Source of the DNA: Nepenthes gracilis
Lineage: Eukaryota; Streptophyta; Magnoliopsida; Caryophyllales; Nepenthaceae
Direction: 5' to 3'
Length of the DNA: 64,000 nt
Assembly: GCA_033239525.1 (NCBI GenBank)
Contig: BSYO01000002.1
Span: 17,084,626-17,148,625 of the forward strand
Shown: in pieces, positions 47,095-58,396 of the stretch
Layout of the letters: every line of letters starts with the position of its first letter
Position numbering within the stretch: the first letter of the stretch is position 1
The notes under the pieces: model-generated
The model's database searches: none
The model's input: the letters and a program-made list of their open reading frames with translations, nothing else
Told to the model about the DNA's origin: nothing
Position numbers and translations under genes: made by a program

Positions 47095-48188
47095 TTTGTT
47101 TCTTGATTGTATAGACATATGTATGCTTTATGGATTTTTTTAATCAGTATTAATAAGTAATCACCAAAGTGGGGGAGACGTCCGTGGGACGGAATTGGCC
47201 CACCTGTAGTTGGAATTTTGTGATAAAACCTCTGAGGACTTAAGAGTGATCCCTTGAACGAAATTTAGAAATGGATTTTAATATATTTCACGAAGGAGAA
47301 TACTAAGATCAAGAGTCGATGTCAGAAGTCTCCAAATGGATGTGCGAAGAATCACTTGAAAGATAATTCTAATCTGATAATTTTATGAGGATGAACTTTC
47401 CTAGATTGTTGAGGATTAACACTCTCGGGTCAATTAGGAGAGGAATCCCTTATTAGAATTACTTGAAATTAGTAATGAAATGTCTCCACTTAAATGACGA
47501 TTAAATGATACCCCCAGGTTGATTTCAAATAATGTGTCGATTCACATGCCAACGAGGTCTTAAAATTGTTAAGTGTAGAGGTAATGAATTGGACAATGGA
47601 ATCTGGAGCCACATTGAACCAATGGTGATCGTATGATTTGCAGTTTTGATCTCGCCACAAGTTGAGGGTTTGGGAAAAGTTGTTTCCTTTGGTACATAGA
47701 CATTGAGATTTGGAGGCAATTAAGTGTTAGGACCTCGAGGTCTTAAGCAATGGTCTACGACTGAACCGAATCCGTAGAAACTGTGATAGTTAGGACTTCA
47801 TATTCTATTTTGAATTGAGGATCTATGAGAGATATTTATGATGTATGGATATTCTAAAATCAATCTGAGTCAAGGTTATCACATGGCTCAGATGTTTGAA
47901 AGAGAATATGGCGTGAAAATGAAGAAGAAGTAAGGTATCCTGCTTTTAAAATCTAATTGTACCTCGAATTTCGTATTGGAAATTGGGCTAAAAGGACCAA
48001 AATGCTAGGTTGTGATAGTGACAGTAAAGTGGAACTGATCAAAATAGAGATAACCGATTGATTAGAGCGCACAGCGAAAGGATGATGAACCTGTGAATAT
48101 ATAAAGATGCTCAATATTGAGGTTCGGTGTGCTGGTGTGAAATGAAATGAGGCATTTTTTTTCTAATTTCGAGGACAAAATTTCTATA
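47095..48188 (+). other. Non-coding internal region, second gag-only copy
   Basis: Nearly identical to 38315-39412, including the internal AAAGTGGGGGAGA at 47166-47178. No pol similarity. Confidence 0.75.
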
Positions 48189-48199
48189 AGTGGGGGAGA
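48189..48199 (+). other. 3' polypurine tract, second gag-only copy
   Basis: AGTGGGGGAGA just before the LTR start at 48202 (TGTGAGATCCC). Confidence 0.88.
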
Positions 48200-48646
48200 A
48201 TTGTGAGATCCCAACATCAAAAAGCCTAAAAATCTGAACAAAATATCCCAACTTAATACTAGAGTATTTTGATAAGGATGAAATCTGGAGTGATTTCATG
48301 AGGCCGGAGTGATTCATGAAAGGAGGAATGAATTTGTGTCCCATGATGCCGGAGTGATTTAAGGATCGGAAGTGGTTTGTGCCACTTGGAGACCGGAGTG
48401 GCCTTTTCGGTCTCTTGAAGGCACTGAAGGCCGAACCACTTCATGAAGGTGCAGGAGCCTGGAGTGAATTGTAAGTGGACGGCAGAAGCGAACGTTGGCA
48501 GCTAAAGAGAACAGCTGATTTTAGTTAAAACCCAACTAGGCGGTGACCGAATAGAGTGGGTAAACTAATTTGGTTACCCCACTACCATTTGAGAAAAAGT
48601 ACCGAAGTAAGTTACTTGCCCCACTTACCCCACCAAACCCCTCCTC

Positions 48647-48652
48647 TATAAG
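48647..48652 (+). promoter_or_regulatory. LTR TATA box
   Basis: TATAAG, in the same context as 39872-39877. Confidence 0.55.
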
Positions 48653-49089
48653 AAGCCAGCATCGGTTGGTTAATGCACAGGCTAGCAGAAGGAAGCGGGT
48701 GATGGGGAGAAAGCTTCAAGACTGTAAAAATCTAGGAATCAACTCTCAGGCAAGTGTACCTCGGACGCTATTTTTAAGTTCATGCTTTAAGAATATTGCA
48801 AGTACCTCGGACGCTGATTTTTAAGTCATGTTTTAAAGATATTGCAAGTATACGAAAGAATCACTTCTGGATATCTAATTTTAAGATCATCATTTAATGC
48901 AAGTATATGCATGTTTCATTGCAAGTATCTCTGATTCTGGAGAAGTATATGTTATATGTACAATGTTTGTCCTGATCATTGAGTAAAGAAGAATTTCTGT
49001 TAACCGCATGATTAAAAGAAGTTTAGTTTTCCATTAATGAAAATTAAGTTCGGTTTGTCCTGGATAAAGAATCAGTTCGGTTTTCCCAT

Positions 49090-50130
49090 AATGAAAAAGT
49101 ACTCCGTCCTTCAGTAAAAAGAAGTCCGGCTTGTAATGTAAAATGAACTTCAGCTTTTAAAAGTACTCCGGCTTCTTGAGCACTCCGTCCTTTGAGAAAA
49201 AAGCAGTCCTTCTGGAAAGTACTCTGTCTTTTGAGTGAAAAGTACTCCGTCCGAAAAGCAGTCCTTCCAAAAGTACTTCGTCCTTTGAGAAAACGAGCTC
49301 CGTCCTTTTAAAAAATGAGCTTCGTCCTTCGAGAAAATGAGCTCCGTCCTTCGAGAAAATGAACTCCGTCCCCTTGAGTAACAAGCACTCCGTCCCTTTT
49401 GAGTGAAAAGCACTTCTTCTAAAAAGAGCTCCGCCAGAAAAGCACTCCGGCTTTTTAACTCCGGCCTTGTATTAAGAAGATGGACTCCGTCCCTTGAGGA
49501 AAATGAACTCCGGCTTATGAGAAAAAGAACTCCGTCCTTTTGTTGGAAAAAGAACTCCGGCTTTATATAAGAAAATGAGCTCCGACCTTAATGTGAAATA
49601 TACTCTGATTTTAAAGAGCTCCGGCTTTTAATGAACTCTGTCTTTTGAGAAAACGAGCTCCGCCTTCGAGAAAATAAGCTCCGTCCCTTGAGAAAATGAA
49701 TTCCATCCTTAAAATGAACTTCGACCTTTATGAAAGAAAGAACTCCGGCTGTTGAGTTTACGCACTCCGTCTTTGTGAAAGAAAGAACTCCGACCTTAAG
49801 AAGAAAACGAACTCCGGTTTTAAAGGAATTTTACTTCCGGCTTTTAAGAAGGAATTTGCATGCCGGTTTTAAAGGAGAAGCACTCCGTCCCTTTGAAAGT
49901 AAAGCACTCCGTCCCGAGAAGCAGTCCGTCCAGTAGTAAAAAGCACTCTGTCCAGTAGTGGAAAGCACTCTGTCCCTTTCAAAAGCACTCCGTGAGTAAA
50001 AAGCACTCCGTCCAAAAAGCACTCCGGCTTTTGAGCACTCTGGCATTTTAAAGAAAAAGAACTTCGGCTTTCCGTACTAAAAATGAAAACCGGCTCCCTT
50101 AACAAGAAAAGAGCTCCGGCCCTTCCTTGA
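49090..50130 (+). repeat. Leader minisatellite, CTCCGGC/CTCCGTCC type
   Basis: Nearly collinear with 40320-41330, with small unit gains and losses. Confidence 0.85.
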
Positions 50131-50420
50131 TAAAAGGCTAAATCGGCCCCAAATATATGTTATGCCATGAAATCGAAACCGGCCATAACTGTATTTTGAA
50201 ATCGGCTTTTAAGTATGTGATTTTCGAATTAAGTTCTATGATTTGAAAGTCTGATTTTGAAAAAGGGATTTTTATTAAGAGATGGTTACCGACCCAGGAC
50301 TGACCATAGTCCGGAAAGGTTCTCCGGCATGCCTCGGGCTTTTCGGTGGTAATCGATGATAACTCTGTCCATGGAGTTATTTGTGGTCCGCCCTGCCCTC
50401 GGGGCATTACGGACAGGAGG

Positions 50421-50836
50421 GATACTGTTACCGGCCTACCTTCGGGAGGCACTCTGTTATGATCCCTCGAGATGGGATAGTTCTGTTACCGGCCTGCCTT
50501 CGGGAGGCACTCTGTTCTGATCCCTCGGATACTTCTGTTACCGGCCTTCCTTCGGAAGGCACTATGCTCTGATCCCTTGAGATGGGATACTTCTATTACC
50601 AGCCTGCATTCGGGAGGCACTCTGTTCTGATCCCTCGAGATGAGATACTTCTGTTACCAGCCTGCCTTCGGGAGGCACGCTGTTCTGATCCCTCGAGATG
50701 GGATACTTCTGTTACCGGCCTACTTTCGGGAGGCACTCTGTTCTGATCCCTCGAGATGGGATCCTTCTGTTACCGGCCTGCCTTTGGGAGGCACCCTATT
50801 CTGATCCCTCGAGATGGGATACTTCTGTTACTGGCC
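50421..50836 (+). repeat. 58-bp tandem repeat in LTR, seven units
   Basis: Unit lengths are 55, 58, 52, 58, 58, 58 and 58 plus a partial one. The 52-bp unit lacks AGATGG at its end. One unit more than the central LTR. Confidence 0.93.
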
Positions 50837-51548
50837 TTAGATTGTGTGGAGTGAACATAATCTGTCCACGATTATTCACCCCCTCATCTAGTAGGGGATA
50901 CTGGCAGGGTCTATACTGTTTTGTTCAGATACCGTTCTATTCTGATTATGTTCTGTTCTGTACCGTGTTCTGTACCGTTATTATTGTACTGATTTCTATT
51001 CCGTACTGATTACTGTATTGTTTTGAATAAAAGAGGAGTTTCTGATTTTGCTTTCTAGAATATAATGATTACTGATCATCGACTTCTATGATTTTCTGAT
51101 AACCGTTCTGTTCTGCACCGTTACATGACTATTCTGCATCATGGTTTTACAGTTCATATGCATGTACCTTGTTGGGCCTCGGCTCACTATTTTATATTTT
51201 TCCCCCTACAGATGAAGCTTTAGAGCTTGTACCTGAAGAGTTGGAGTGATTAGAGCTTGTCTGAAGGATTATTAAAGACCTTGGAAGCTTATTTTGGAGA
51301 AATATTATTGTAATGACTTGATGGACTTCTTTGGATAAACATTTTTGGCTATGTACTTGGAAATGAATATTTTGGAATGAATATGAATGCTTCCGCAAGT
51401 ATTAGAATAACTTTCACTATACTTATTATGGTTAAAAGTATATGGGTCCTAGATGGCATCTGGAGATCTGTGTTGTACCTAATTGGTTTAGTTTGGGTTT
51501 TCAATTGTGTTATGATTGACGGAATAAAAAAAAATCTGTTCCGTCACA

Positions 51549-52406
51549 CATTTCATGAGATTATTAGAGTTCATAAAAGTCGATAATCAATTATAAAAAT
51601 CCAATTTCATGAATATCATGGTTTCCTTTAAACATGCGATTACAAACGATAAATCACAAGAACTGAACAAGTATCATACATATATAATTTCTTAAGGATA
51701 TACATACTAGCGTAGCAGACATGCAGAATCATGAACTTTAAAAACAGGGGTGAGTATTCTTGCCTGGATTGGATCTATGAACCTTTCACTTGGTTCTGGC
51801 TCGAAGTTCTTAACGCTTTCACCTGGGCTTTTGCCTAGCTTCCTCTCCTAAGTCATAGGGAGGGCCATTACTTATAGGCGTGGTAGTAAGTAGGGCAGGT
51901 CAGCTTCTTGTACTTCTTTCTTGTCTACAAGGTCATCAGGGTGGTTAGGAGTAGGTAACCTACTCAGGCATGGTCGTTCTTTACTTTTTGTAAGGGCTTC
52001 CTTGCAGGCATGGTTATTCTGATTTTACTTTTCTTAAGGGCTTCCTTACTAGCATTGTAGGCATTGTCATACTTGACTTTATTTTTGTTGGGGATTTCTT
52101 TATTATTTTGGGTCAACTGGTCTTAACCGGACTTAATTATTTTTCATAAAAGCCGGAGTTCTAATTCCATTAAATCGAAGTTCATATAGCCGGAGTTCTT
52201 GTGCACTAGAACCCGAAGCTCCTTATTCATAAAAGCCGGACTCGATTTTCATCAAAGAAGTCCGGACTTCCCTTCACCATGTAAGGGCCGAACTTGAATT
52301 CATCTTAAGGCCGAGTTACTTTTCTTATTACATTTTTCGGTCAACAAGCGTTGACCGGACTTGATGACTGGAATTTTTTTTTGTTTTAAAAATCTAGGTC
52401 GTTACA
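51549..52406 (-). repeat. Truncated LTR of the nested-element family
   Basis: Collinear with 25400-26372, from the GAACAAGTATCATACATA region through GTTGACCGGACTTGATGACTGG to GGTCGTTACA. One end (52406) is a true LTR terminus; the other is cut at the end of the gag-only LTR. It still carries a few CCGGAGTTCTT units (52150-52270). Confidence 0.8.
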
Positions 52407-53036
52407 TGGCACCTTTTGAGGTGTTGTATGGGAGAAAATGTAGGTCGTCGATTCACTGGAAGGAGACTGGAGATAAAAGGATTTTGGGCCTGGAGATTGT
52501 GAATCAAACGGCGGAGAAGATTAAATTGATCCATGTAACTTGAAGATTGCTAAGAGCCGACAGAAAAGCCATGCAGATAGGAGAAGGATAGAATTGAGCT
52601 TTGAGGTAGGAGATCTTGTATTTCTGAAGGTCTCACCGTCCAAGGGCACGTTCCAGTTTTAAGTGAAGGGGAAAATGAAGCCGCGGTTCATTGGCCCCTT
52701 TGAGATTCTAGAAAGGGTTAGGGAGGTAGCCTATAGGTTGGCGTTACCACCTAGTCTAACGGGCGTACACAATGTATTTCATGTATCGATACTTCTGAAG
52801 TACGTCCACGATCCTGCACACGTAATTGACTACGGATCCTTGGCTATTGACAATGATTTGTCCTACATTGAGGAACCACTACAGTTTCTTAATCGAAAGG
52901 ACCAGAGGTTGCATATGAAGACCATTCCCCCGGTGAAGGTGCTTTGGAGAAATCATTCACGGGAGGAGGCCACTTGGGAACGCGAAGAAAAAATTCGAAG
53001 CAAATATCCCCACTTGTTCTCTTAAGGTTTGTAGTT
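52407..53036 (+). pseudogene. Integrase C-terminus and chromodomain fragment
   Basis: Begins abruptly at MAPFEVLYGRKCR, a conserved integrase position, right at the LTR terminus, as if that LTR had inserted into the integrase. A stop at about 52543 and a stop near 52662 break the linker. The frame 52663-53025 is open: KMKPRFIGPFEIL, then NVFHVSILLKYVHD, then a chromodomain ending EATWEREEKIRSKYP. A polypurine tract and LTR follow. Confidence 0.88.
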
Positions 53037-53065
53037 TGTTTAATTTCGTGGACAAAATTTCTTTA

Positions 53066-53077
53066 AGTAGGGGAGAG
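53066..53077 (+). other. 3' polypurine tract
   Basis: AGTAGGGGAGAG directly before the LTR start TGTGAGGCTCC at 53078, after the TTTCGTGGACAAAATTTC tail. Confidence 0.85.
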
Positions 53078-53384
53078 TGTGAGGCTCCAGAATCAAAAAT
53101 GTGATAATTGGAAGTAATTAAAATGATGATAATCATTAAGAGGTTAAACATGTATTGAAAAATGATGGTTGAAAGTAAAAAGTTAGAAAAAAATACCCCA
53201 GTTCACCAAGCAGCCGAGTGGCGCCTGCTGTGTGCCCGAGGTGCTGCAGCGAGCGCAAAAATCAAGTGGTTACCCGCTTAGCGTGTGCCATGCGTGCTCA
53301 AGCGAGCCCGTGGAAGAAACCACATAGTCGCCGCACGCTCGAGCACAGTCCCGACTTTTGCCTGTATGCTGACTTCGTTTTTGT

Positions 53385-53390
53385 TATAAA
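53385..53390 (+). promoter_or_regulatory. LTR TATA box
   Basis: TATAAA in GTTTTTGTTATAAAATGAAGG, with a GC-rich block upstream and a GA-rich leader (53400-53470) downstream. Confidence 0.65.
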
Positions 53391-54522
53391 ATGAAGGGGA
53401 AAAAGGGAAAGTGAGAGAGAGAGATCAGAGCATGCACGAAGAAGAGGAAGAAGAGAAGAGGAGAAAGGGGAAATCACTTGTTCCAATCCACTTCAGGTAA
53501 AAATAACGATAGATCGGGCCAAAGCAAGTGTACTGCGGACGTTGTTTTTCATTTTTACCGTTTCCTCTTGCTTTAAAGTTGATGAAATTGCTCTAAAATA
53601 TTGTTGTTGCATGATTAAAGTAAATGAAGCATGTTTCCTTCGATTGTTCGGTTAGATTTTGTGTTTACCCATGTTTATTACAAGTTTTGGCTTCGATTTC
53701 ATGAATAAGCATATAATTTGTGTTTGATTTTGTCCCGGAAGCTTATGATGAAACCCTAGCTCAAAAATATTGGGAATTTTTGGTTAAATTGCATGATTTA
53801 ATGAATGTGTATGGATTTATGGCATTAATTTCATGAACAAATACATGTTTAGTGTTCGTTTTCAGTCCGGAAGTTTTAGTAAAGCCCTAGGTACGAAAAT
53901 GAAGGGGTTTTGATGATTTTTAACCATAACTCCTATTATATAAAAGTTAATTGGCGCTGAAATAAAGCTCTCGGTATAATTTATTTTTAAAAATTTTACA
54001 CAGACTTATACCGATAAATTTCCATGCACTTCTGAAGTAAAATTGAAGGGTTTTTAGACCGTTACAGTACATTCTGAACGTTCTGAAGTTAACTGAAAGT
54101 AAATTGTGAAACTTTAATTATGAAAGAAGGTTTTCAATAAAGAAGTTATTTCTGATACAGTTATTTAGGACCTGGACTGATTACAGTCAGGTTAGGTTCT
54201 CCGGCATGCCTTAGAACTTTACGGTGGTGATCGAGGATAACTCTATCCATGGAGTTATTTGTGGTTTGTCCTTCCTCAGGGCGTTATGGTCAGGAGAAAA
54301 GTTCTGTTTTTGGCCTACATTCGGGTGGCACACCGTACCGATCTCGCAAGATGGGATACTTCTGTTCAGTTATCGGCTTTGGATTATGTGTAGTGAACCC
54401 AATCTATCCTCGATCATTCGCCCCCTCAGCTGGTAGGGTATACTAGCAGGGTCTGTCACCATTCTGTTCTATTACTGTTCTGTTCTATACCGTCGTTACT
54501 GTACTGATTTTTGTTCCGTACC

Positions 54523-54627
54523 GATTACTGATTACCGATCACTGATTACCGATTACTAATTACCGATCACAGATTACCGAATACTGATTACCGATCACTA
54601 ATTACTAATTACCAATTACTGATTTCT
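54523..54627 (+). repeat. 7-bp tandem array, GATTACY type, fifteen units
   Basis: Fifteen perfectly phased heptamers such as GATTACT, GATTACC, GATCACT and AATTACC, with no indels over 105 bases. It is not the plant telomere heptamer TTTAGGG. The gag-only LTRs have only one or two such heptamers at the same place (near 51003). Confidence 0.92.
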
Positions 54628-55369
54628 GAGTTTAACATCATCAAAGTATGCTTTCTCTGTTTTCTAGGTTATATTTTGTTTTACCATTCTATTTCTGTAT
54701 AGATTCATGACCGTTTTGCATCACTATTTTACTACATATGTGCATGTACCTTGCTGGGCCCCCGGCTCACTGTTTTATTATTTTTTCCCCTCTAGATGAG
54801 ACAGTAGAGTTAGTGCTCGATGAGAAAGAGCGACTGAAAGAAATTCCTGAAGACTTTTGAGGACCTAAAGCATTTTGGAGCTATTTTGGGAGAACCAGTA
54901 AATGTAAAGACTTGACTGGACATGTGATTTTGTATATAGATTTTGTATCTATGGATATTCATGCACATGTGGGTTTTGTATAGAATGCATTTGATGTATG
55001 TGATGGTAAAAAGGAAAACTATGCTTCTGCAGGTTAATAGTTTAGCTTCCATTCTAAACTTTTGGATATACTATACAGGTCCTAGATGGCATCTCGTTAT
55101 TGAACTGTTAGAATAGTTAATGATTTTATAGATTTGTGCCATGGATGGCACATGTGATCCTATGTATGCATGTTGTAGGAAGAATTGTGGTATAATTGAT
55201 AGTTGTGTGCTTGTAATGGTTGATCATACAGGTTATATTTTTTGGTTTTCATTCAGTTACAAAGGAGACTCTGCCAAATTTTCTACATAAGTCTTGCCTT
55301 ATATTTTAGTCCGTTAATTCTGTTTCTGTCTTGACGGAAGCTTCTGAGAAAAAAAAATTTGTTCCGTCA

Positions 55370-57353
55370 TAGGACCTATACCAAAACCAGAAAACATATA
55401 GCGGAAGTAACTATATCCTTAACAGAAGCCTACAGAAGCATAAATATAGTTTTGACAAAATGTAATACGTATCATAGCCAATTATACATAATCCTGCTTC
55501 AAGATTTAGGTATTTATAATATCATCATCATAGTCCAAAGTCTTCAGAAACTCGAAGGCTCCGGATCTTCCTTGCTAGCTCTAGCTAGGCCTGATCATCC
55601 AATATCTTCTCTATATCCTTATCTTGATGGGGAAAAATAAAACAGTAAGTCGAAACCCAACAAAGTACTAAAATGTGCAGAATATAATCCTCTTATGCAA
55701 AACATAATACTGTAAAGTAGATACAGTTGCATTTAAAATATAAATGCCATAAGACAATATTAGTAGAACACAATGTAGACGGTTTTAGAAACTGTCAAAG
55801 AAAATGAACATATACAAAAGCATGAGAAAAGCATGATTTGACAGGAACAGGTCTCAAAAATCATTATTTACGCTTTCATACAGAACATGAGTGCAGATGA
55901 GGAGAAACACGTACAATAATTATGGGGAAAACATAATTTCCATATAAACGGGTCTCGAAAACCATAAATCATGATAGGGAAGAAAACTACGTTAATATCA
56001 GGTCAGAAGAATAGAAGCAATTCATAGAAACCAGAATAAAGCATGATTCTACTTAAACATATATCAGGGTTCATAAAATAGTTCCAAATCCTACATGTTT
56101 CTTCAGAAATTCATGTTTAATATCCTAGGGACCCAACTAGCGTACCCTACTAGCTAAGGGGGCGAATAATCGGGAATAGATTATATTTTTGCCACACAAT
56201 CTAAGGTCAGTATTAGTGACAGTATAGGGACCGATTGTGTTTTTGGGCACATAATTTAAAGCTAATGGAGGATTTCTGACCTCTAGAGTTAGTTCTAGTA
56301 ACGTCCCAGGGAAGGGCAGACCACGTATAACTCCATAGATGGAGTTATCCCCGATTACTATCGTAATGTCTTAAGACATGCCGGAGAACCTTACATGACT
56401 GTATATCAGTCATGGGTCCTAATTGATAGAATCAGAAATAGTTTTTCTATCGTTTTCTTAACTTATAACTCACCAAGCTTAAACAATCAGTAAAGATTTC
56501 ACCATTAATTCTTCAAAATACTCCAAAAATCCACAGAAACTTAACAATACGGTTCAGTGTAAATTTTTCAGTTATAAATCATAATATGAATAGTACTCTT
56601 TTACAAATTAATTGTCACATATCAGAAATTTTGGATTTTAAACATTAAATCCTTGATTTTCGTATCTAGGGTTTTGATAAATATTTTGGACATAAAATGG
56701 AAACCAAACACATGCATTTATGTGAAATCGAACCTCGATATTGCAGTTTATATATGTAAATATGAAATCTGTCCAATTAATTTATAGAAATAGGCTTTAT
56801 TTATGCAGAACATGGGGAAACATGCTTTTAGAGTATAAATACAATTTCGGATATATTAAAACACTATAAAAATAATATATAACGTCCGAAGTACACTTAC
56901 TTGAGCTCAATCTATAGTTATTTTTACCCGAATTGGATTGGTGGATTTTTCCCTCCTCTCTTCTCTCCTTCCTCCTTCTCCTCTTCATTACTGTCATTCG
57001 GTTCTGCCTTCCCTTCTCCCAATTCCCCTATTTTAAAAATGAAAAAAGAGGGTCACGTGGCTCACCCGAGGGCTAGTGCTCGAGCGGCCCTCTAGTAGTG
57101 CTTGAGTAGCCCCTCTCGTAAAATGGCGCCTTGGTTAGCACTCGAGCATAGGCTGCCGTGCTCTTTTCTAGCCTCGGGTGACCATTAGGCGACCGTTCTG
57201 ATACTCGAGTGCTGATCAAGCACCCCTCCTATTTTGGCCCATTTCACCCTCTTTTACTTTGGTATCAAAATTTTCACTATACTTAAGACCAAACATGACT
57301 TTTATCTACATAATTATTCCATAATTATCACATTTCGGGATCGGGATCTCACA
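55370..57353 (-). repeat. Inverted LTR related to 53078-55369
   Basis: On the - strand it begins TGTGAGATCCCGATCCC at 57353, after a polypurine tract (GTGGGGGAGAG). It carries a CTCGAG cluster (57060-57220), the nine-base-pair hairpin (56327-56348) with CCGGCATGTC nearby, and the TTCCGCTATA...GGTCCTA region near 55371-55420. Its 3' end is cut at about 55370 where it abuts the + strand LTR. Confidence 0.8.
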
Positions 57354-58391
57354 CTCTCCCCCACTTTCAAAATTTCATTCTCAAAATTTAACAAACCTCA
57401 AATTTCACATTCAAGGAACCTTCCTAACATTTCCAAATCATTTCCAAAGTTAGGCGTTTATCCTAGAAAAACCTTAATTTTCCAAATTGTTATGATCTGT
57501 ATCATTTGGCATATCCTGTTAGGACCTAAAAATCCACTAAATCCAAAGGCAAATCTATTTTATTAACTACTTTACCTTAAATGGATTACAAATCCCTTAT
57601 TTTCATTTATGCTAAGCCTTAAGTTTAGCATTTCCTCTGATCATTAATTTAAATCTTAAAATATATATAGATACATTATTTTTCCATTACGTACTCCGAT
57701 CAACCATCCATCTTCAAAGGATCTGATTTCCATTTAATGCCACATTAATTCAACTTAGTACCAAGATTCTTTTATCAAGCCTAGCTAGATTCCGGTATAA
57801 GTCTTAAATCCCAATTAGACTTCCAATGCAGAATATTTTACATTTTCCTCATTTCATTGGTATGTCATCAAAATGACATTTTCCTAAAATACCGAATCCA
57901 TCAGGAACATTCAGACTACACAACAGCCATGATTTCACTAATCCAAAAATGTCCATACCAAGAAGATAACACCCACAACGCAACAGAACTAGATATTACA
58001 ATCTTATAGTCACCACAAGTTCGATGTGGTTTCAGGTTCGTCACCCAATTTTCAATACCCATATACTCAGTAACCTCGAGATCTTATCGGTAGATCGATG
58101 AGTTAACTAGATCAATCTGAACACATCATCTATAATCACCAGTGGTGGGTCAATTCTATCATCCTAAATGAAGACCATAGAACTTTTCACTTCCAACTTC
58201 ATAACTCCAACATTTCAGACACGCTTCTGTTTCCCAACTTAGGAATGTGATATTCTACTTTCGCAAGCAAATAAGTCTACCCATAATTTCCTTTCTTGTT
58301 CTTCCTCAAAATACCGAAGTTCATCCACATAACCCTTAGACAGGTCTATCCATTTACAATTCCCAAAGTCGACTTTGATTAAAACATAACC
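57354..58391 (-). other. Non-coding internal region next to the inverted LTR
   Basis: Follows the polypurine tract (57354-57363, read on +: CTCTCCCCCAC). I see no gag, RT or integrase similarity in about 1 kb, which suggests the 3' untranslated part of a non-autonomous element like the gag-only family. Sequence identity with that family is not clear by eye. Confidence 0.45.
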
Positions 58392-58396
58392 ATTCT
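58392..58396. repeat. Possible target duplication ATTCT (left copy only)
   Basis: The five bases before the LTR end TGTTGCGTCC. The right copy would be beyond the window. Confidence 0.3.

Larger units (their letters stand above)
37484..51548 (+). mobile_element. Tandem gag-only (non-autonomous) LTR element, internal-LTR-internal-LTR
   Basis: Two internal regions (37484-39425 and 46135-48201) alternate with two LTRs (39426-46134, containing a later solo LTR, and 48202-51548). Each internal region has gag and zinc-knuckle reading frames, about 1.1 kb of non-coding DNA, and a polypurine tract; none has protease, RT or integrase. The central LTR serves as the 3' LTR of the first copy and the 5' LTR of the second, with a PBS at 46137. 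The first copy lacks its 5' LTR and PBS. Such a structure usually arises by recombination between LTRs of adjacent copies. This matches the plant class called terminal-repeat retrotransposons with GAG (TR-GAG). Confidence 0.88.
48202..51548 (+). repeat. 3' LTR of the gag-only tandem, 3347 bp
   Basis: Collinear with the central LTR once the solo LTR is removed (about 3291 bp). The first 240 bases show about eight differences by eye, fewer than between the LTR pairs at 15759-33595 or 23982-33402, so this family moved or duplicated more recently. It holds the TATA box at 48647, the CTCCG array at 49090-50130, the hairpin at 50359-50380 and seven 58-bp units at 50421-50836. It ends GTTCCGTCACA. 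Confidence 0.93.
53078..55369 (+). repeat. LTR of the + strand chromovirus fragment
   Basis: Starts TGTGAGGCTCCAGAATC and ends TTGTTCCGTCA. It has a CTCGAG-type GC cluster (53210-53350), a TATA box (53385), a GA-rich leader, the conserved hairpin (54237-54258), a single copy of the unit expanded to 58-bp arrays in the gag-only LTRs, and a heptamer array (54523-54627). Its start, hairpin region and U5 resemble the gag-only LTR, so the two are related families. Confidence 0.85.

Noticed and set aside
54523..54627. Interstitial telomere repeat
   Set aside because: The heptamer is GATTACY, not TTTAGGG/CCCTAAA.
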